Source of the DNA: Thalassomonas sp. M1454
Lineage (GTDB): Bacteria; Pseudomonadota; Gammaproteobacteria; Enterobacterales; Alteromonadaceae
NCBI RefSeq assembly: GCF_007097525.1
Contig: NZ_VKDD01000005.1
Location: 124,001-188,000, forward strand
Length of the DNA stretch: 64,000 nt
Direction of reading: 5' to 3'
Made by a program: the position numbers and the translations under genes. The first letter of the stretch is position 1; every line of letters begins with the position of its first letter. The notes under the pieces were generated by a model. That model had not been told where the DNA came from and did no database searches. It was given only the letters and a program-made list of their open reading frames with translations. Positions 8,892-17,217 of this stretch are shown here, in pieces.

Positions 8892-10121
8892 ATGACCAGA
8901 ACATCGTTACATAAAGATAAGATCAAAATCCTATTACTTGAAGGCGTACATCAATCGGCTTTAGAAGTATTAAAGTCGAACGGTTATAGCAATATCGAAT
9001 ACATCAAAAGTGCATTAGATGACGACGAGCTAAAAGAAAAAATTGCTGACGTTCACTTTGTTGGTATTCGCTCTCGTACTCAGTTAACTGATGACGTTAT
9101 TAGCCATGCTAAAAAATTAGCGGCAATTGGTTGTTTCTGTATTGGTACTAACCAAGTAAATATTAGTGCTGCACAAGCTCGCGGTATTCCGGTATTTAAC
9201 GCACCATTTTCTAATACTCGTTCAGTAGCTGAGCTGGTATTAGGTGAAACGCTATTATTGCTTCGTGGTATCCCAGAAAAAAGCGCGCAAGCACATCGCG
9301 GTGTTTGGAATAAATCTGCAGTTGGTTCAGTTGAAGCTCGCGGTAAAACTTTAGGTATTATTGGTTACGGCCACATAGGTACACAACTAGGGATTTTAGC
9401 TGAGCATGTGGGCATGCGCGTTAAGTTTTATGATATTGAAACTAAATTACCTCTTGGCAACGCAAGCCAAGTAGACAGCATGACCGAGTTGTTAAACGAA
9501 GCGGATGTTATTACCTTACATGTTCCAGAAACAGCTTCAACGCAAAACATGATGGGCGCAGCCGAATTTGACGCAATGAAACAAGGCGCAATCTTTATTA
9601 ATGCGGCGCGTGGTACTGTGGTTGATATTGATGCATTAAGCGAAGCTATGGCAAGTAAAAAGCTTGGCGGCGCGGCAATTGATGTATTCCCGGTTGAGCC
9701 AGGTTCAAATGATGAAGAGTTTATCTCGCCACTGCGCGCTTTTGATAATGTTATCCTAACGCCGCACATTGGTGGTAGCACCAAAGAAGCACAAGAAAAT
9801 ATTGGCCGTGAAGTAGCAGGAAAAATTGTTAAGTATTCAGATAACGGTTCAACGTTATCTGCGGTGAACTTCCCTGAAGTATCATTACCTGCACATACCA
9901 ACCGCAGCCGTTTATTTCATATTCACCATAACCAGCCGGGCGTACTAACGCAAATTAACCAAGCGTTTGCTGACCGTGGTATTAACATTGCCGCGCAGTA
10001 CCTACAAACCGATGAGAAAATTGGTTACGTAGTAATTGATGTAGAATCGGCTGACAGTGAAACGGCATTAAAAGAGCTTAAAGCAATTGACGGCACAATA
10101 CGTGCTCGTTTAATTCACTAA
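8892..10121 (+). CDS. serA: D-3-phosphoglycerate dehydrogenase
   Basis: SerA oxidises 3-phosphoglycerate with NAD+ in the first step of serine synthesis. It has 409 residues, matching the E. coli enzyme length. The NAD-binding GIIGYGHIGTQLG lies near residue 155. Catalytic residues fall where expected: Arg240 (NAARGTVV), Glu269 (FPVEPG) and His292 (TPHIGGS). A C-terminal ACT domain from about residue 338 (HHNQPGVLTQINQAF) implies feedback inhibition by serine. The gene has its own 240-bp leader and ends at a hairpin. Confidence 0.97.
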   Translation: MTRTSLHKDKIKILLLEGVHQSALEVLKSNGYSNIEYIKSALDDDELKEKIADVHFVGIRSRTQLTDDVISHAKKLAAIGCFCIGTNQVNISAAQARGIPVFNAPFSNTRSVAELVLGETLLLLRGIPEKSAQAHRGVWNKSAVGSVEARGKTLGIIGYGHIGTQLGILAEHVGMRVKFYDIETKLPLGNASQVDSMTELLNEADVITLHVPETASTQNMMGAAEFDAMKQGAIFINAARGTVVDIDALSEAMASKKLGGAAIDVFPVEPGSNDEEFISPLRAFDNVILTPHIGGSTKEAQENIGREVAGKIVKYSDNGSTLSAVNFPEVSLPAHTNRSRLFHIHHNQPGVLTQINQAFADRGINIAAQYLQTDEKIGYVVIDVESADSETALKELKAIDGTIRARLIH

Positions 10122-10147
10122 GCTTTTGCTTAATCAATAACACCGAA

Positions 10148-10181
10148 AGCTACCTGTAACAATCAAACATTACAGGTAGCT
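10148..10181 (+). terminator. Hairpin after serA
   Basis: A perfect 12-base inverted repeat (AGCTACCTGTAA / TTACAGGTAGCT) with a 10-base loop, followed by AACTTATTT. It ends only 9 bases before the next start codon, so it could also affect translation of that gene. Confidence 0.75.
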
Positions 10182-10190
10182 AACTTATTT

Positions 10191-10727
10191 ATGCCCTTCC
10201 CTACTTATCAGTTCTCTAGCAAACGTTTTACCATGCGTTTAATGACGCTTGCCGATAAAAACTTTTATATTAATCTGCATCAAGACCCAATCACTTGCCA
10301 GCATGTCGGCGGCGTATTATCAACAGAAAAAGCTCTGCAAGAATTTAACTTTAGCTTAAGGCTCAATCGTAAAGGCTCTATTTTAACCTTTATCATTACA
10401 GAGCATGCAAAAGATCCCCATAGTATATTTAGTCAAGAGCTAACGCAACCCGCTATTGGTTTATGCGCTTTAGTCTGGAATAAATATAGAAGTTCGGTAG
10501 AAATGGGCATTTATTTAAACAGTGAACATTTTGGTCAAGGTATTGCTAAAGAGGTTTTAGCTGAGCTTGCCAAGTTTGCATTTAAGCAACTTAATATTGC
10601 GTGTTTAATGATAAGAACCGATGCAAAAAATAAAGCTATGCTCAAGGCAATAAAAAGCTTACCTTACAAACTTACAACAACAGACAGTAAACACTGTTGG
10701 CAAATGAACAATCCAAAATTTAAATAA
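10191..10727 (+). CDS. GNAT family N-acetyltransferase (RimJ/RimL-like)
   Basis: This is a 178-residue acetyltransferase of the GNAT superfamily. It starts like RimJ/RimL-type proteins (FSSKRFTMRLMTLAD) and has the core strand-helix GLCALVWNKYRSSVEMGIYL and the acetyl-CoA loop HFGQGIAKEVL near residues 117-127. The substrate is unknown. No clear ribosome site precedes the ATG, which lies 9 bases after the serA hairpin. It ends 31 bp before the SonM-like methyltransferase gene, so the two may be co-transcribed; a role in tailoring the borosin peptide is possible but unsupported by sequence alone. Confidence 0.75.
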   Translation: MPFPTYQFSSKRFTMRLMTLADKNFYINLHQDPITCQHVGGVLSTEKALQEFNFSLRLNRKGSILTFIITEHAKDPHSIFSQELTQPAIGLCALVWNKYRSSVEMGIYLNSEHFGQGIAKEVLAELAKFAFKQLNIACLMIRTDAKNKAMLKAIKSLPYKLTTTDSKHCWQMNNPKFK

Positions 10728-10758
10728 TTTAAAATAATAAAAACGGTACAGAATAAAA

Positions 10759-11616
10759 ATGAACGATACCGGCAGCACTAGTAACAATCTAAATGAATTA
10801 ACCGCGAAACAAGGCAGCCTTGTGTGTGTTGGCATTGGTATGCTACTTGGCGCACATCTTACCCCTATTTGTAAAAGCCATATTGAAGATGCCGATGTTG
10901 TGTTTATTAGTGGCAATAATGCATTTATTAAAGAATGGCTGAGCCAGTTAAATAACAATGTGGTTGATTTACAAGAATACTATCAAGAGGGAAAGTCACG
11001 CAGTTTAACCTATGATCAAATGAGTGAGATTATGCTAGCGGCAATGCGCGAAGGTAAAAAGGTGGTTGGCGCATTTTATGGTCACCCGGGGGTGTTTGTT
11101 ACGCCTGCGCATAAGGCGATAAAGCAAGCGACAAAAGAAGGTTATTTTGCCAAGATGGAAGCGGGCATTTCAGCTGAAGATTGCTTAATTGCCGATTGCG
11201 GCATTGACCCTGGTAGTGTTGGTTTAGCGAGCTTTGAAGCTAACCAATTTATTCGTTTTAAACGACAAGTAGATAACAGTGCCTATTTAGTCTTATGGCA
11301 AGTTGGTGTTGTGGGCGATTGCAACTTAACCCGCTTTTCAACGGGCAGTGAATATCGTGCGGTACTAGTTGATGTTTTATTACAGCACTACCCACAAGAG
11401 CACCCAGTTATTTTATACCAAGCAGCAACACTTGCTATTGAGAAAACCATTATTAATAAACTGCCGTTAAAAGATATTATTGATGCCGAAGTAAATCAGT
11501 GCACCACCTTAATTATTCCGCCATGCAAGCGATTAGTAGTAAATAAGCAGGTAATGGAAAAACTGCAACAGTTAGATAAGCAGCGCACAACGCCTTCTCT
11601 TACCGCGATAAAGTAG
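10759..11616 (+). CDS. sonM: SonM-like borosin alpha-N-methyltransferase
   Basis: This is a 285-residue SAM-dependent methylase of the tetrapyrrole-methylase fold. It closely resembles SonM of Shewanella oneidensis, which methylates backbone amide nitrogens of the separate precursor SonA (split borosin RiPP pathway). The shared blocks are GSLVCVGIGM near residue 18, YGHPGVFV near 109, EAGISAEDCLIADCGIDPG near 133, LLW/VLWQVGV in the middle and LIIPPCKRL near 252. Tetrapyrrole-synthesis enzymes such as CobA or CysG lack this arrangement, and no heme or B12 genes are nearby. An 89-residue SonA-like gene follows in the same direction. The first 17 residues (MNDTGSTSNNLN...) are an extension relative to SonM as I recall it. 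The ribosome site is weak. Assignment is by recognition, not by a search. Confidence 0.85.
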   Translation: MNDTGSTSNNLNELTAKQGSLVCVGIGMLLGAHLTPICKSHIEDADVVFISGNNAFIKEWLSQLNNNVVDLQEYYQEGKSRSLTYDQMSEIMLAAMREGKKVVGAFYGHPGVFVTPAHKAIKQATKEGYFAKMEAGISAEDCLIADCGIDPGSVGLASFEANQFIRFKRQVDNSAYLVLWQVGVVGDCNLTRFSTGSEYRAVLVDVLLQHYPQEHPVILYQAATLAIEKTIINKLPLKDIIDAEVNQCTTLIIPPCKRLVVNKQVMEKLQQLDKQRTTPSLTAIK

Positions 11617-11853
11617 TGCTTTATTTGATGAAAATAGTTTATACCTTACACTCACGTTCAAGCTCAGTTTCGGCAATAATCCTAGGCATTAATTTAAGCT
11701 TTAATTTAAGCATTGATTAATAAGTAAAAAATTAGCATCATAGCTATAGTTATACCAAGTTCATTATTGGTATTAAATTGGGCAAGCGCAGTAAATTGGC
11801 CAATAAACAGCATTTAATAACCAACACAATCTAACAACAAAAAAGAGGTATTT
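11617..11853. other. Leader between methyltransferase and precursor genes
   Basis: This is 237 bp of AT-rich DNA. It contains a direct repeat of TTAATTTAAGC near 11690-11712, the palindrome at 11752-11773 and a strong AGAGG ribosome site at 11844-11848 for the precursor. The length suggests that the precursor has its own promoter or a processed leader; no promoter hexamers were convincing. Confidence 0.5.
11752..11773. repeat. Small palindrome ATACCAA-N8-TTGGTAT
   Basis: Seven-base arms at 11752-11758 and 11767-11773 match those at 7942-7964, and the loops share CATTA. It lies about 80 bases upstream of the precursor start codon. It may be a dispersed repeat or a protein-binding site. Confidence 0.65.
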
Positions 11854-12123
11854 ATGTCCGTTATCAATTTACTTGAAACCTTAGCGAAACAAAGCGCATT
11901 AGCAAATTTATCAACTGAGCAACTAACCACGCTTGTTACTCAAGCAGAACTTACTGCAGAGCAACAAACAGCTATTATTAATAGCGATGTTAAAGCGCTA
12001 GAGCAACTGTTAAAATTAGAGCAAATAAAGTGCTATATATATAAAAAAGATGTACCAGATGAAGATGATGTACCAGATGAAGAAGAAGCGCCTAATAACG
12101 AAGAAATTAAACAAGCCATTTAA
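11854..12123 (+). CDS. sonA: SonA-like borosin precursor peptide
   Basis: This is an 89-residue protein encoded directly after the SonM-like methyltransferase. Residues 1-56 look like a helical borosin-binding domain: MSVINLLETLAKQSAL, then STEQLTTLV and the LTAEQQTAIINSDVKALEQL block (33-52), which matches the LT.EQ...V..GD...L pattern of SonA and LigA-like helical domains. Residues 57-65 (QIKCYIYKK) occupy the position of the methylated core in SonA. The tail 66-84 is strongly acidic with a repeated DVPDE unit, encoded by GATGTACCAGATGAA at 12049-12063 and again at 12067-12081. The ribosome site AGAGG is strong and well spaced. A hairpin terminator follows. Which residues are methylated, and whether the acidic tail is removed, cannot be read from sequence. 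Confidence 0.8.
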   Translation: MSVINLLETLAKQSALANLSTEQLTTLVTQAELTAEQQTAIINSDVKALEQLLKLEQIKCYIYKKDVPDEDDVPDEEEAPNNEEIKQAI

Positions 12124-12136
12124 TGGCTAAAATAAT

Positions 12137-12168
12137 TTGGGCATATTAAATTATGCCCAATTCTTATG
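12137..12168 (+). terminator. Terminator after the borosin precursor
   Basis: Nine-base arms TTGGGCATA / TATGCCCAA with a 6-base loop at 12137-12160, followed by TTCTTAT. It separates the precursor from the GGDEF genes, although the next gene starts only 25 bases later. Confidence 0.7.
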
Positions 12169-12184
12169 CCACTTTAAGCCTTAA

Positions 12185-14080
12185 ATGATAAATACTATCA
12201 ACACTTATCTTAACCGAACATCAATAGCAACTAACCTCACGAATATACGGTTATTGTTGACGACAATACTCATCTTAACTTTATCTATTACATTTACTCC
12301 ACCAGCATTTGCCGACCACTTAACTAGCCAAGAAATAGATACGCTAATTGCTGAAACTATGGAGATCAGGTTATCTAATCGCTCGCAATTTAAACAAAAT
12401 TTAATAATCCTTGAAAGCTTAGCAACCAGTGATGAGCAAGCCCAGCTTAGCCAAAAACAAAAAGAGCTAATCATTTATTTACGTGGTTATGAATTTGCTA
12501 TTAATAGTAAATCTAAGCAAGCAGTTGCAGCATATAAGCAGATTCAAGACTCCAAGGATGCAGAAATTCGAGCAATAAGCTTATCAGCGCAATTAAATGT
12601 CGCAATCCTTTCAAGTAAATTTACTAACTCATACACACTTATTGACTTACTATTAAAAAATGTCGAAACACTTGCTGATACTAACTTGCATAAAAATAGT
12701 GCTTATTTAATGGTAGGTTATTTTTATAATCATTTAGAAAAGTATCAACTGGCGTTAAATTATTTTAGTTTAATCAACCAAAATATAATGCCAGATAAAG
12801 AGCTTTGTACCTTAGGACATCATCAAGCGTTAAGCTATTTAGGCGCAAAACAAATACGCGCTAATGATGAATTTGTAATATCAGCGATTGAAAACTGTAA
12901 TTTAAGCGGTGACGTTATTATTGCGAACAGCTTAATTATTGAAAACGCTAAGTATTTAATAGCTGAGCAGCAATACGATTTAGCGATAGCAAACTTATTA
13001 GAGAACGAGCAAGTTATTTTATCGGCAGGTTTTAGCATGCATAACTTTTCATTACATGTATTACTAACAACAGCTTATATCGAGAAAAAGAATATTTTAG
13101 CGGCAAAGATAAATGCCACTGCTGCAGAAGAAATGCAAACTAATTTTAGCATTAGTAAATACAATTTAATTTTTTTTGAAAGCCTGTCTAAATTGTATGT
13201 ACTCGATAATCAGCCAGAAAAAGCTTTAGCTTATTTACAGCTGTATCATCAGACCAAGCAAAGCATTGCCGATCTCGATTTAAAGAAAAAAATGGCCTCA
13301 GCTATGGCAAGGCATCAAACCATTGAGCAAAGTAAACAGTTAAAACAACTGCTAATAGATAACAGTAACAGCATTGCCACCGATGAGCGCTTACGCCATG
13401 AAAATAGAATTTTAGAGCAAAGAGTAGCGCTACATTTTAAAATTATTATCGGCCTATTTGTTTTTTGTTTAGCGCTTTACCTTTTAACTTTTTGGCTTAA
13501 GGCACATCATCAAGGCATATTAAATAAAGCTTACATTGACTCGTTAACCGGGTTGTATTCAAGGCGCTATTTTATTGATAATTTAGCCGGTTTAATTTAT
13601 CAACAAAGAAGCTTACACCAGCATTTATCGCTCATTACCCTTTGTTTGGATGATTTTCAGCAGGTAAATAACAAATACGGATTTGAGCATGGTGATTATG
13701 TTTTAAAGCAAATTGAAGTAATAGTTAAGCGCTTAAAAATTGACAATGTATTGTTAGGTAGAACTGGCGCAACCGAGTTTTGCCTTGCTTTAGAAAATCA
13801 CACACAGCAACAAGCGTTAATTGTTGCTCAAAAGCTTTTACAAGAGTTAAAAACATTAAAGAGTGCAGACCATGCAATAAGTTATGATCTGAATGTTTGT
13901 ATAGGAGTGAGTGATACAGAATTGGCTAAGTACGTACCTAAAAACCTACTCGCAGACAGTAACTGTGCAATGCATGTAGCTCGCGCTCAAGGTAAAAATC
14001 AAATTGTTGAATTTGAATTATGTATGAGTGAGCGCAGTAAATACATTGTTGAAGATAAGCTTACCTATGTTTTTAAATAA
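12185..14080 (+). CDS. TPR-repeat membrane protein with degenerate GGDEF domain
   Basis: This is a 631-residue protein with an N-terminal signal or anchor segment (LLLTTILILTLSITF, ending AFA|DHL). A periplasmic helical region of TPR type (about 60-400) follows, then one membrane helix near 425-445 (IIIGLFVFCLALYLLTFWL) and a cytoplasmic GGDEF domain from about 455. The signature loop reads RTGATEF instead of R.GGDEF, so diguanylate cyclase activity is probably lost and it may act as a sensor or partner. No inhibitory RxxD site is visible at the usual place. It is followed directly by a paralogue with an intact motif, suggesting a tandem duplication. Stimulus unknown. Confidence 0.85.
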   Translation: MINTINTYLNRTSIATNLTNIRLLLTTILILTLSITFTPPAFADHLTSQEIDTLIAETMEIRLSNRSQFKQNLIILESLATSDEQAQLSQKQKELIIYLRGYEFAINSKSKQAVAAYKQIQDSKDAEIRAISLSAQLNVAILSSKFTNSYTLIDLLLKNVETLADTNLHKNSAYLMVGYFYNHLEKYQLALNYFSLINQNIMPDKELCTLGHHQALSYLGAKQIRANDEFVISAIENCNLSGDVIIANSLIIENAKYLIAEQQYDLAIANLLENEQVILSAGFSMHNFSLHVLLTTAYIEKKNILAAKINATAAEEMQTNFSISKYNLIFFESLSKLYVLDNQPEKALAYLQLYHQTKQSIADLDLKKKMASAMARHQTIEQSKQLKQLLIDNSNSIATDERLRHENRILEQRVALHFKIIIGLFVFCLALYLLTFWLKAHHQGILNKAYIDSLTGLYSRRYFIDNLAGLIYQQRSLHQHLSLITLCLDDFQQVNNKYGFEHGDYVLKQIEVIVKRLKIDNVLLGRTGATEFCLALENHTQQQALIVAQKLLQELKTLKSADHAISYDLNVCIGVSDTELAKYVPKNLLADSNCAMHVARAQGKNQIVEFELCMSERSKYIVEDKLTYVFK

Positions 14081-14096
14081 TAAACAACGCACAAAT

Positions 14097-15875
14097 ATGA
14101 TAAAAACACTAGTCAATAGAGTCATTTTTATAGGCTGTTTTTTGGCTATAACCGGTTTTAGCCAAGCGCCATTACGTCCGATTAATGATATATACTATGA
14201 AGCCATTGCAGTAAAAAGCTCTGATCCAGATTTAAGCCAAGAGTTATTATTTAAATTAAATTATCGACGTGACGAACTCACAGAAGCACAGCGCATAGAA
14301 TTAGTCTATTTAACAGGTTATCTTGAAACCATGCGCGGCAAGTACTACCGCGCCTTAGATGTGCACGAACATTTAACCTTAAGTGATAAACCGCACATTG
14401 TATTTAGAGCTTACGCTAATATGCTGCAAATAAAAATGTTAATGCGCGATTATGGCGGGGCAGCAGAATATGTACCTAAAATATTGGCTATTATGAACGA
14501 TGACTCTGCTAGCTTACCAAGTAACACTCTGCATAATACCTTGATCGGTTTAATTGGGTTTTATAATCAACTTGGACAATTTGAGCAAGCACTGCCATAT
14601 ATTGAAAAACTGTTTAGCTATTCATTAACGCCAAGAGAGCAATGTTTTGCTAATGCTCAACGTACTCAAATAGAGGTTAAATTAGGCAAAATTACCCTTA
14701 CAGATGAAAGTATTTTATCGACAAAAAATTTATGTTTGAGTATAGGTGAGGAAGTAGTAGTACAAAACTACATTGCTGATTTAGCCCTTATTTATATTGA
14801 GCAACAACAATACCAAGGTGCCATCAACCTAATAAATACCGAGTTAGAGCGTTCAAATGCTATCTACTCTAGCTTAAATAAAGCCGAATACAACGCGTAT
14901 TTGGCTTGTAGCTATATGCATTTAGGCGACTTAGTGCTTGCTAAGAAATACGCGTTAGAAACTCTTAATCACGTGGCAAATATTAAAGAGCCTTTACCTA
15001 AAACATGGGCATACGATGTGTTATATGAACATGCGCTAGCTCATGATAATCACCTTGAGGCGATAGAATATTTAAAACTTTATAGCGCTGCCAATGATGA
15101 GTTAACACAAATTGTTCATTTAAAAGCCTTAGGAATAGAGCAAGGTAATCAAGGTCTTAAACCAATAGAAAAAGATGTTAGCCTTTATAAAAAGCGCCTA
15201 AAATTAAATGATGCGATGCAGGCGGTTGAGCAAGAAGGTAATATATCTTTTCGTCGTTATCGGTTAATACAAATAACCTTAGAAGTATTGTTTTTATTGT
15301 TTATCGGTTATCAGTTCTATTCTATGTATCGTGTAAGACAAAGCATTAAACTTGCTCGTAAAAACTTAGCTTATGACCCAACGACTAAAGCATTTCAACG
15401 ACACGCATTTATCAGCAAAGCAGAAGATAAACTTAGCCAGCAGCAAAGCGAAAATACGCCGTGCGGTTTATTAATTTTCAATATAGATGATATGAATCGT
15501 ATTAACTTAATTCATAATAGTGATCGTGGCGATTGGGTGATAAAACATGGATTACAAGCTTGCTTAAACGTATGCACTAAAGGCGAAATTATAGGCCGAC
15601 TTGGTGGTGACGAGTTCGCCATACTAATTCCAGAGCGATCATTGCCACAAATAAAGTCATTTGCGAATAAAATATTAACCGTATTTCAGCAATTGGACAC
15701 TTCGAAAGTAAGTTACCGGTTTGATAGTTTTTGCAGCATTGGCTTAACCAGCACTCAAACAAGCGGCTATCAGTTAAAAGATTTAATTAAAGATGCTGAT
15801 GTCGCACTACGCAGTGCGAAAGCTCAAGGCAAAAATCGTGTAGTTTATTTTGATCAACTTGCGCCACACCAGTAA
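14097..15875 (+). CDS. TPR-repeat diguanylate cyclase
   Basis: This is a 592-residue paralogue of the preceding gene. It has an N-terminal membrane/signal segment (VIFIGCFLAITGFSQA), a periplasmic TPR-like region, a membrane helix near residues 390-410 (LIQITLEVLFLLFIGYQFY) and a C-terminal GGDEF domain with the intact motif GRLGGDEFAIL. It is expected to make cyclic di-GMP in response to a periplasmic signal. I chose the ATG at 14097, which lies 16 bases after the upstream stop. The open frame reaches back to 14028 inside the previous gene, and those extra 23 residues are not signal-peptide-like. The two genes are probably co-transcribed. A hairpin follows the stop. Confidence 0.87.
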   Translation: MIKTLVNRVIFIGCFLAITGFSQAPLRPINDIYYEAIAVKSSDPDLSQELLFKLNYRRDELTEAQRIELVYLTGYLETMRGKYYRALDVHEHLTLSDKPHIVFRAYANMLQIKMLMRDYGGAAEYVPKILAIMNDDSASLPSNTLHNTLIGLIGFYNQLGQFEQALPYIEKLFSYSLTPREQCFANAQRTQIEVKLGKITLTDESILSTKNLCLSIGEEVVVQNYIADLALIYIEQQQYQGAINLINTELERSNAIYSSLNKAEYNAYLACSYMHLGDLVLAKKYALETLNHVANIKEPLPKTWAYDVLYEHALAHDNHLEAIEYLKLYSAANDELTQIVHLKALGIEQGNQGLKPIEKDVSLYKKRLKLNDAMQAVEQEGNISFRRYRLIQITLEVLFLLFIGYQFYSMYRVRQSIKLARKNLAYDPTTKAFQRHAFISKAEDKLSQQQSENTPCGLLIFNIDDMNRINLIHNSDRGDWVIKHGLQACLNVCTKGEIIGRLGGDEFAILIPERSLPQIKSFANKILTVFQQLDTSKVSYRFDSFCSIGLTSTQTSGYQLKDLIKDADVALRSAKAQGKNRVVYFDQLAPHQ

Positions 15876-15883
15876 TGCTATAA

Positions 15884-15920
15884 CAAGTCAGTTAAGCTTT
15901 TAATCAGGCTTACTGACTTG
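15884..15920. terminator. Bidirectional hairpin between GGDEF gene and ruvX
   Basis: CAAGTCAGTTAAGC (15884-15897) pairs with GCTTACTGACTTG (15908-15920) with one bulged base. It lies between convergent genes and may serve both. Confidence 0.6.
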
Positions 15921-15948
15921 CTATAAATACAAGCTTATAGAAACTTGA

Positions 15949-16380
15949 CTAGCTGTAGAGGCTTTCCATATAGCTTTCAAGGATGAGCACCGCAGATTGG
16001 CAGTCGATATTATCTTTTTGCAAATTGCGGTAACCACCTTGAGCAAATAATTGCGCTTTAGCGTCTGCCGTTGTTAAACGCTCATCTTGTAGTTCGGCTT
16101 TAATGCCAAAGCGCCCGGTTAGGCGGTTAGCAAATTTACGAGCTCTAGCAGTAATAGGTTGTTCGGTGCCATCCATATTAAGGGGCAAGCCAATCACTAA
16201 TAAGTCAGGCTGCCACTCCTTTATTATTTTTTCAAGATCGCCCCAGTTAGGAATACCGTCTTTAGCTTTTATAGCTTTTAGCGGGGAAGCCGTGCCGGTA
16301 ATTTCTTGACCAGTTGCTATACCAATATAGCTAGTACCAAAATCAAAACCAAGTAAGGTGCGCTGTCCTTCACTAGCCAT
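15949..16380 (-). CDS. ruvX: RuvX/YqgF family Holliday-junction resolvase-like nuclease
   Basis: This is a 143-residue RNase H-fold protein of the YqgF/RuvX family, implicated in 16S rRNA 5'-end maturation and Holliday-junction resolution. The N-terminal [14 protein letters not shown] carries the first catalytic Asp. [14 protein letters not shown] and [10 protein letters not shown] supply the later acidic residues, and the C-terminal AVLILESYM is also typical. It lies 66 bp after pdxJ on the same strand; in many gammaproteobacteria it instead sits by yqgE/gshB, so this placement is unusual. acpS, the usual pdxJ neighbour, is absent. Confidence 0.93.
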   Translation of the reverse strand: MASEGQRTLLGFDFGTSYIGIATGQEITGTASPLKAIKAKDGIPNWGDLEKIIKEWQPDLLVIGLPLNMDGTEQPITARARKFANRLTGRFGIKAELQDERLTTADAKAQLFAQGGYRNLQKDNIDCQSAVLILESYMESLYS

Positions 16381-16446
16381 GTTAACTCCTACGAGCTTTA
16401 TCAGTTAAAGCCATTGTAGATGGGCACGACAAGATTATTGCCTTGA

Positions 16447-17178
16447 TCATAAACGCGCTTCAATCATTAAGCGTTTCATATCACGAACTGCAGTATCTAA
16501 ACCATCGATTGCAGCACGGGCAATAATCGCGTGGCCAATATTAAGCTCAATAATTTCTTCAATCGCCGCGATTGGTTTAACATTAAAGTAATTTAAACCG
16601 TGACCAGCATTTACTTTCAAGCCTATACTTGCCGCATACTTTATACCTTTAGTAAGGCGTTCTAATTCTGCAAGTTGTTCATCTTCAGTTGGCGCATCGG
16701 CATAGCAACCAGTGTGTATTTCAATAAATGGAGCGCCAGAAGCTTTGGCAGCATCAATTTGTGCAAAATCAGCGTCAATGAACAAACTAACTAAAATATT
16801 TTCATTAGCTAAACGAGTAACGGCATCGGTAATTTTATCTAGTTGGCCTGCAACATCTAAACCGCCTTCAGTAGTTAGCTCTTCACGTTTTTCGGGTACG
16901 AGACAACAAAATACAGGCTTTACTTGGCAAGCGATATTAAGCATTTCTTCAGTAACAGCCATCTCTAAGTTCATACGAGATTGGATAGTTTGTGCCATTA
17001 CTTGCACGTCTCGGTCATTGATGTGACGGCGATCTTCACGAAGGTGAATAGTGATGCCATCAGCACCGGCATGTTCGGCTACTGAGGCAGCATGGGCAGG
17101 ATCAGGATATGTTGTACCGCGTGCTTGTCGCAGAGTTGCGATGTGATCAACATTAACACCTAATAAAATATCGCTCAT
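16447..17178 (-). CDS. pdxJ: Pyridoxine 5'-phosphate synthase
   Basis: PdxJ condenses 1-deoxyxylulose-5-phosphate with 3-amino-2-oxopropyl phosphate to form pyridoxine 5'-phosphate. It has 243 residues, the E. coli length. Typical blocks are [16 protein letters not shown] at the start, [16 protein letters not shown] with catalytic Glu/His residues, and GHGLNYFNV and GHAIIARA toward the end. It follows recO after 39 bp at the end of the lepB-rnc-era-recO-pdxJ run. Confidence 0.97.
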   Translation of the reverse strand: MSDILLGVNVDHIATLRQARGTTYPDPAHAASVAEHAGADGITIHLREDRRHINDRDVQVMAQTIQSRMNLEMAVTEEMLNIACQVKPVFCCLVPEKREELTTEGGLDVAGQLDKITDAVTRLANENILVSLFIDADFAQIDAAKASGAPFIEIHTGCYADAPTEDEQLAELERLTKGIKYAASIGLKVNAGHGLNYFNVKPIAAIEEIIELNIGHAIIARAAIDGLDTAVRDMKRLMIEARL

Positions 17179-17217
17179 TATATTTGTCTCTATAAATATT
17201 CTTAGCTTAATAGTGAT

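Noticed and set aside
9428-9901. 157-codon frame opposite serA
   Set aside because: It lies fully inside serA on the other strand, with no family resemblance; serA has every catalytic motif.
10659-10958. Leftward frame across the GNAT/sonM junction
   Set aside because: It overlaps two well-supported genes and is rich in low-complexity hydrophobic residues; treated as a shadow.
10759-11616. Uroporphyrinogen methyltransferase or RsmI annotation for the methylase
   Set aside because: The fold is shared, but the block pattern, the adjacent small precursor and the absence of heme or B12 genes favour SonM.
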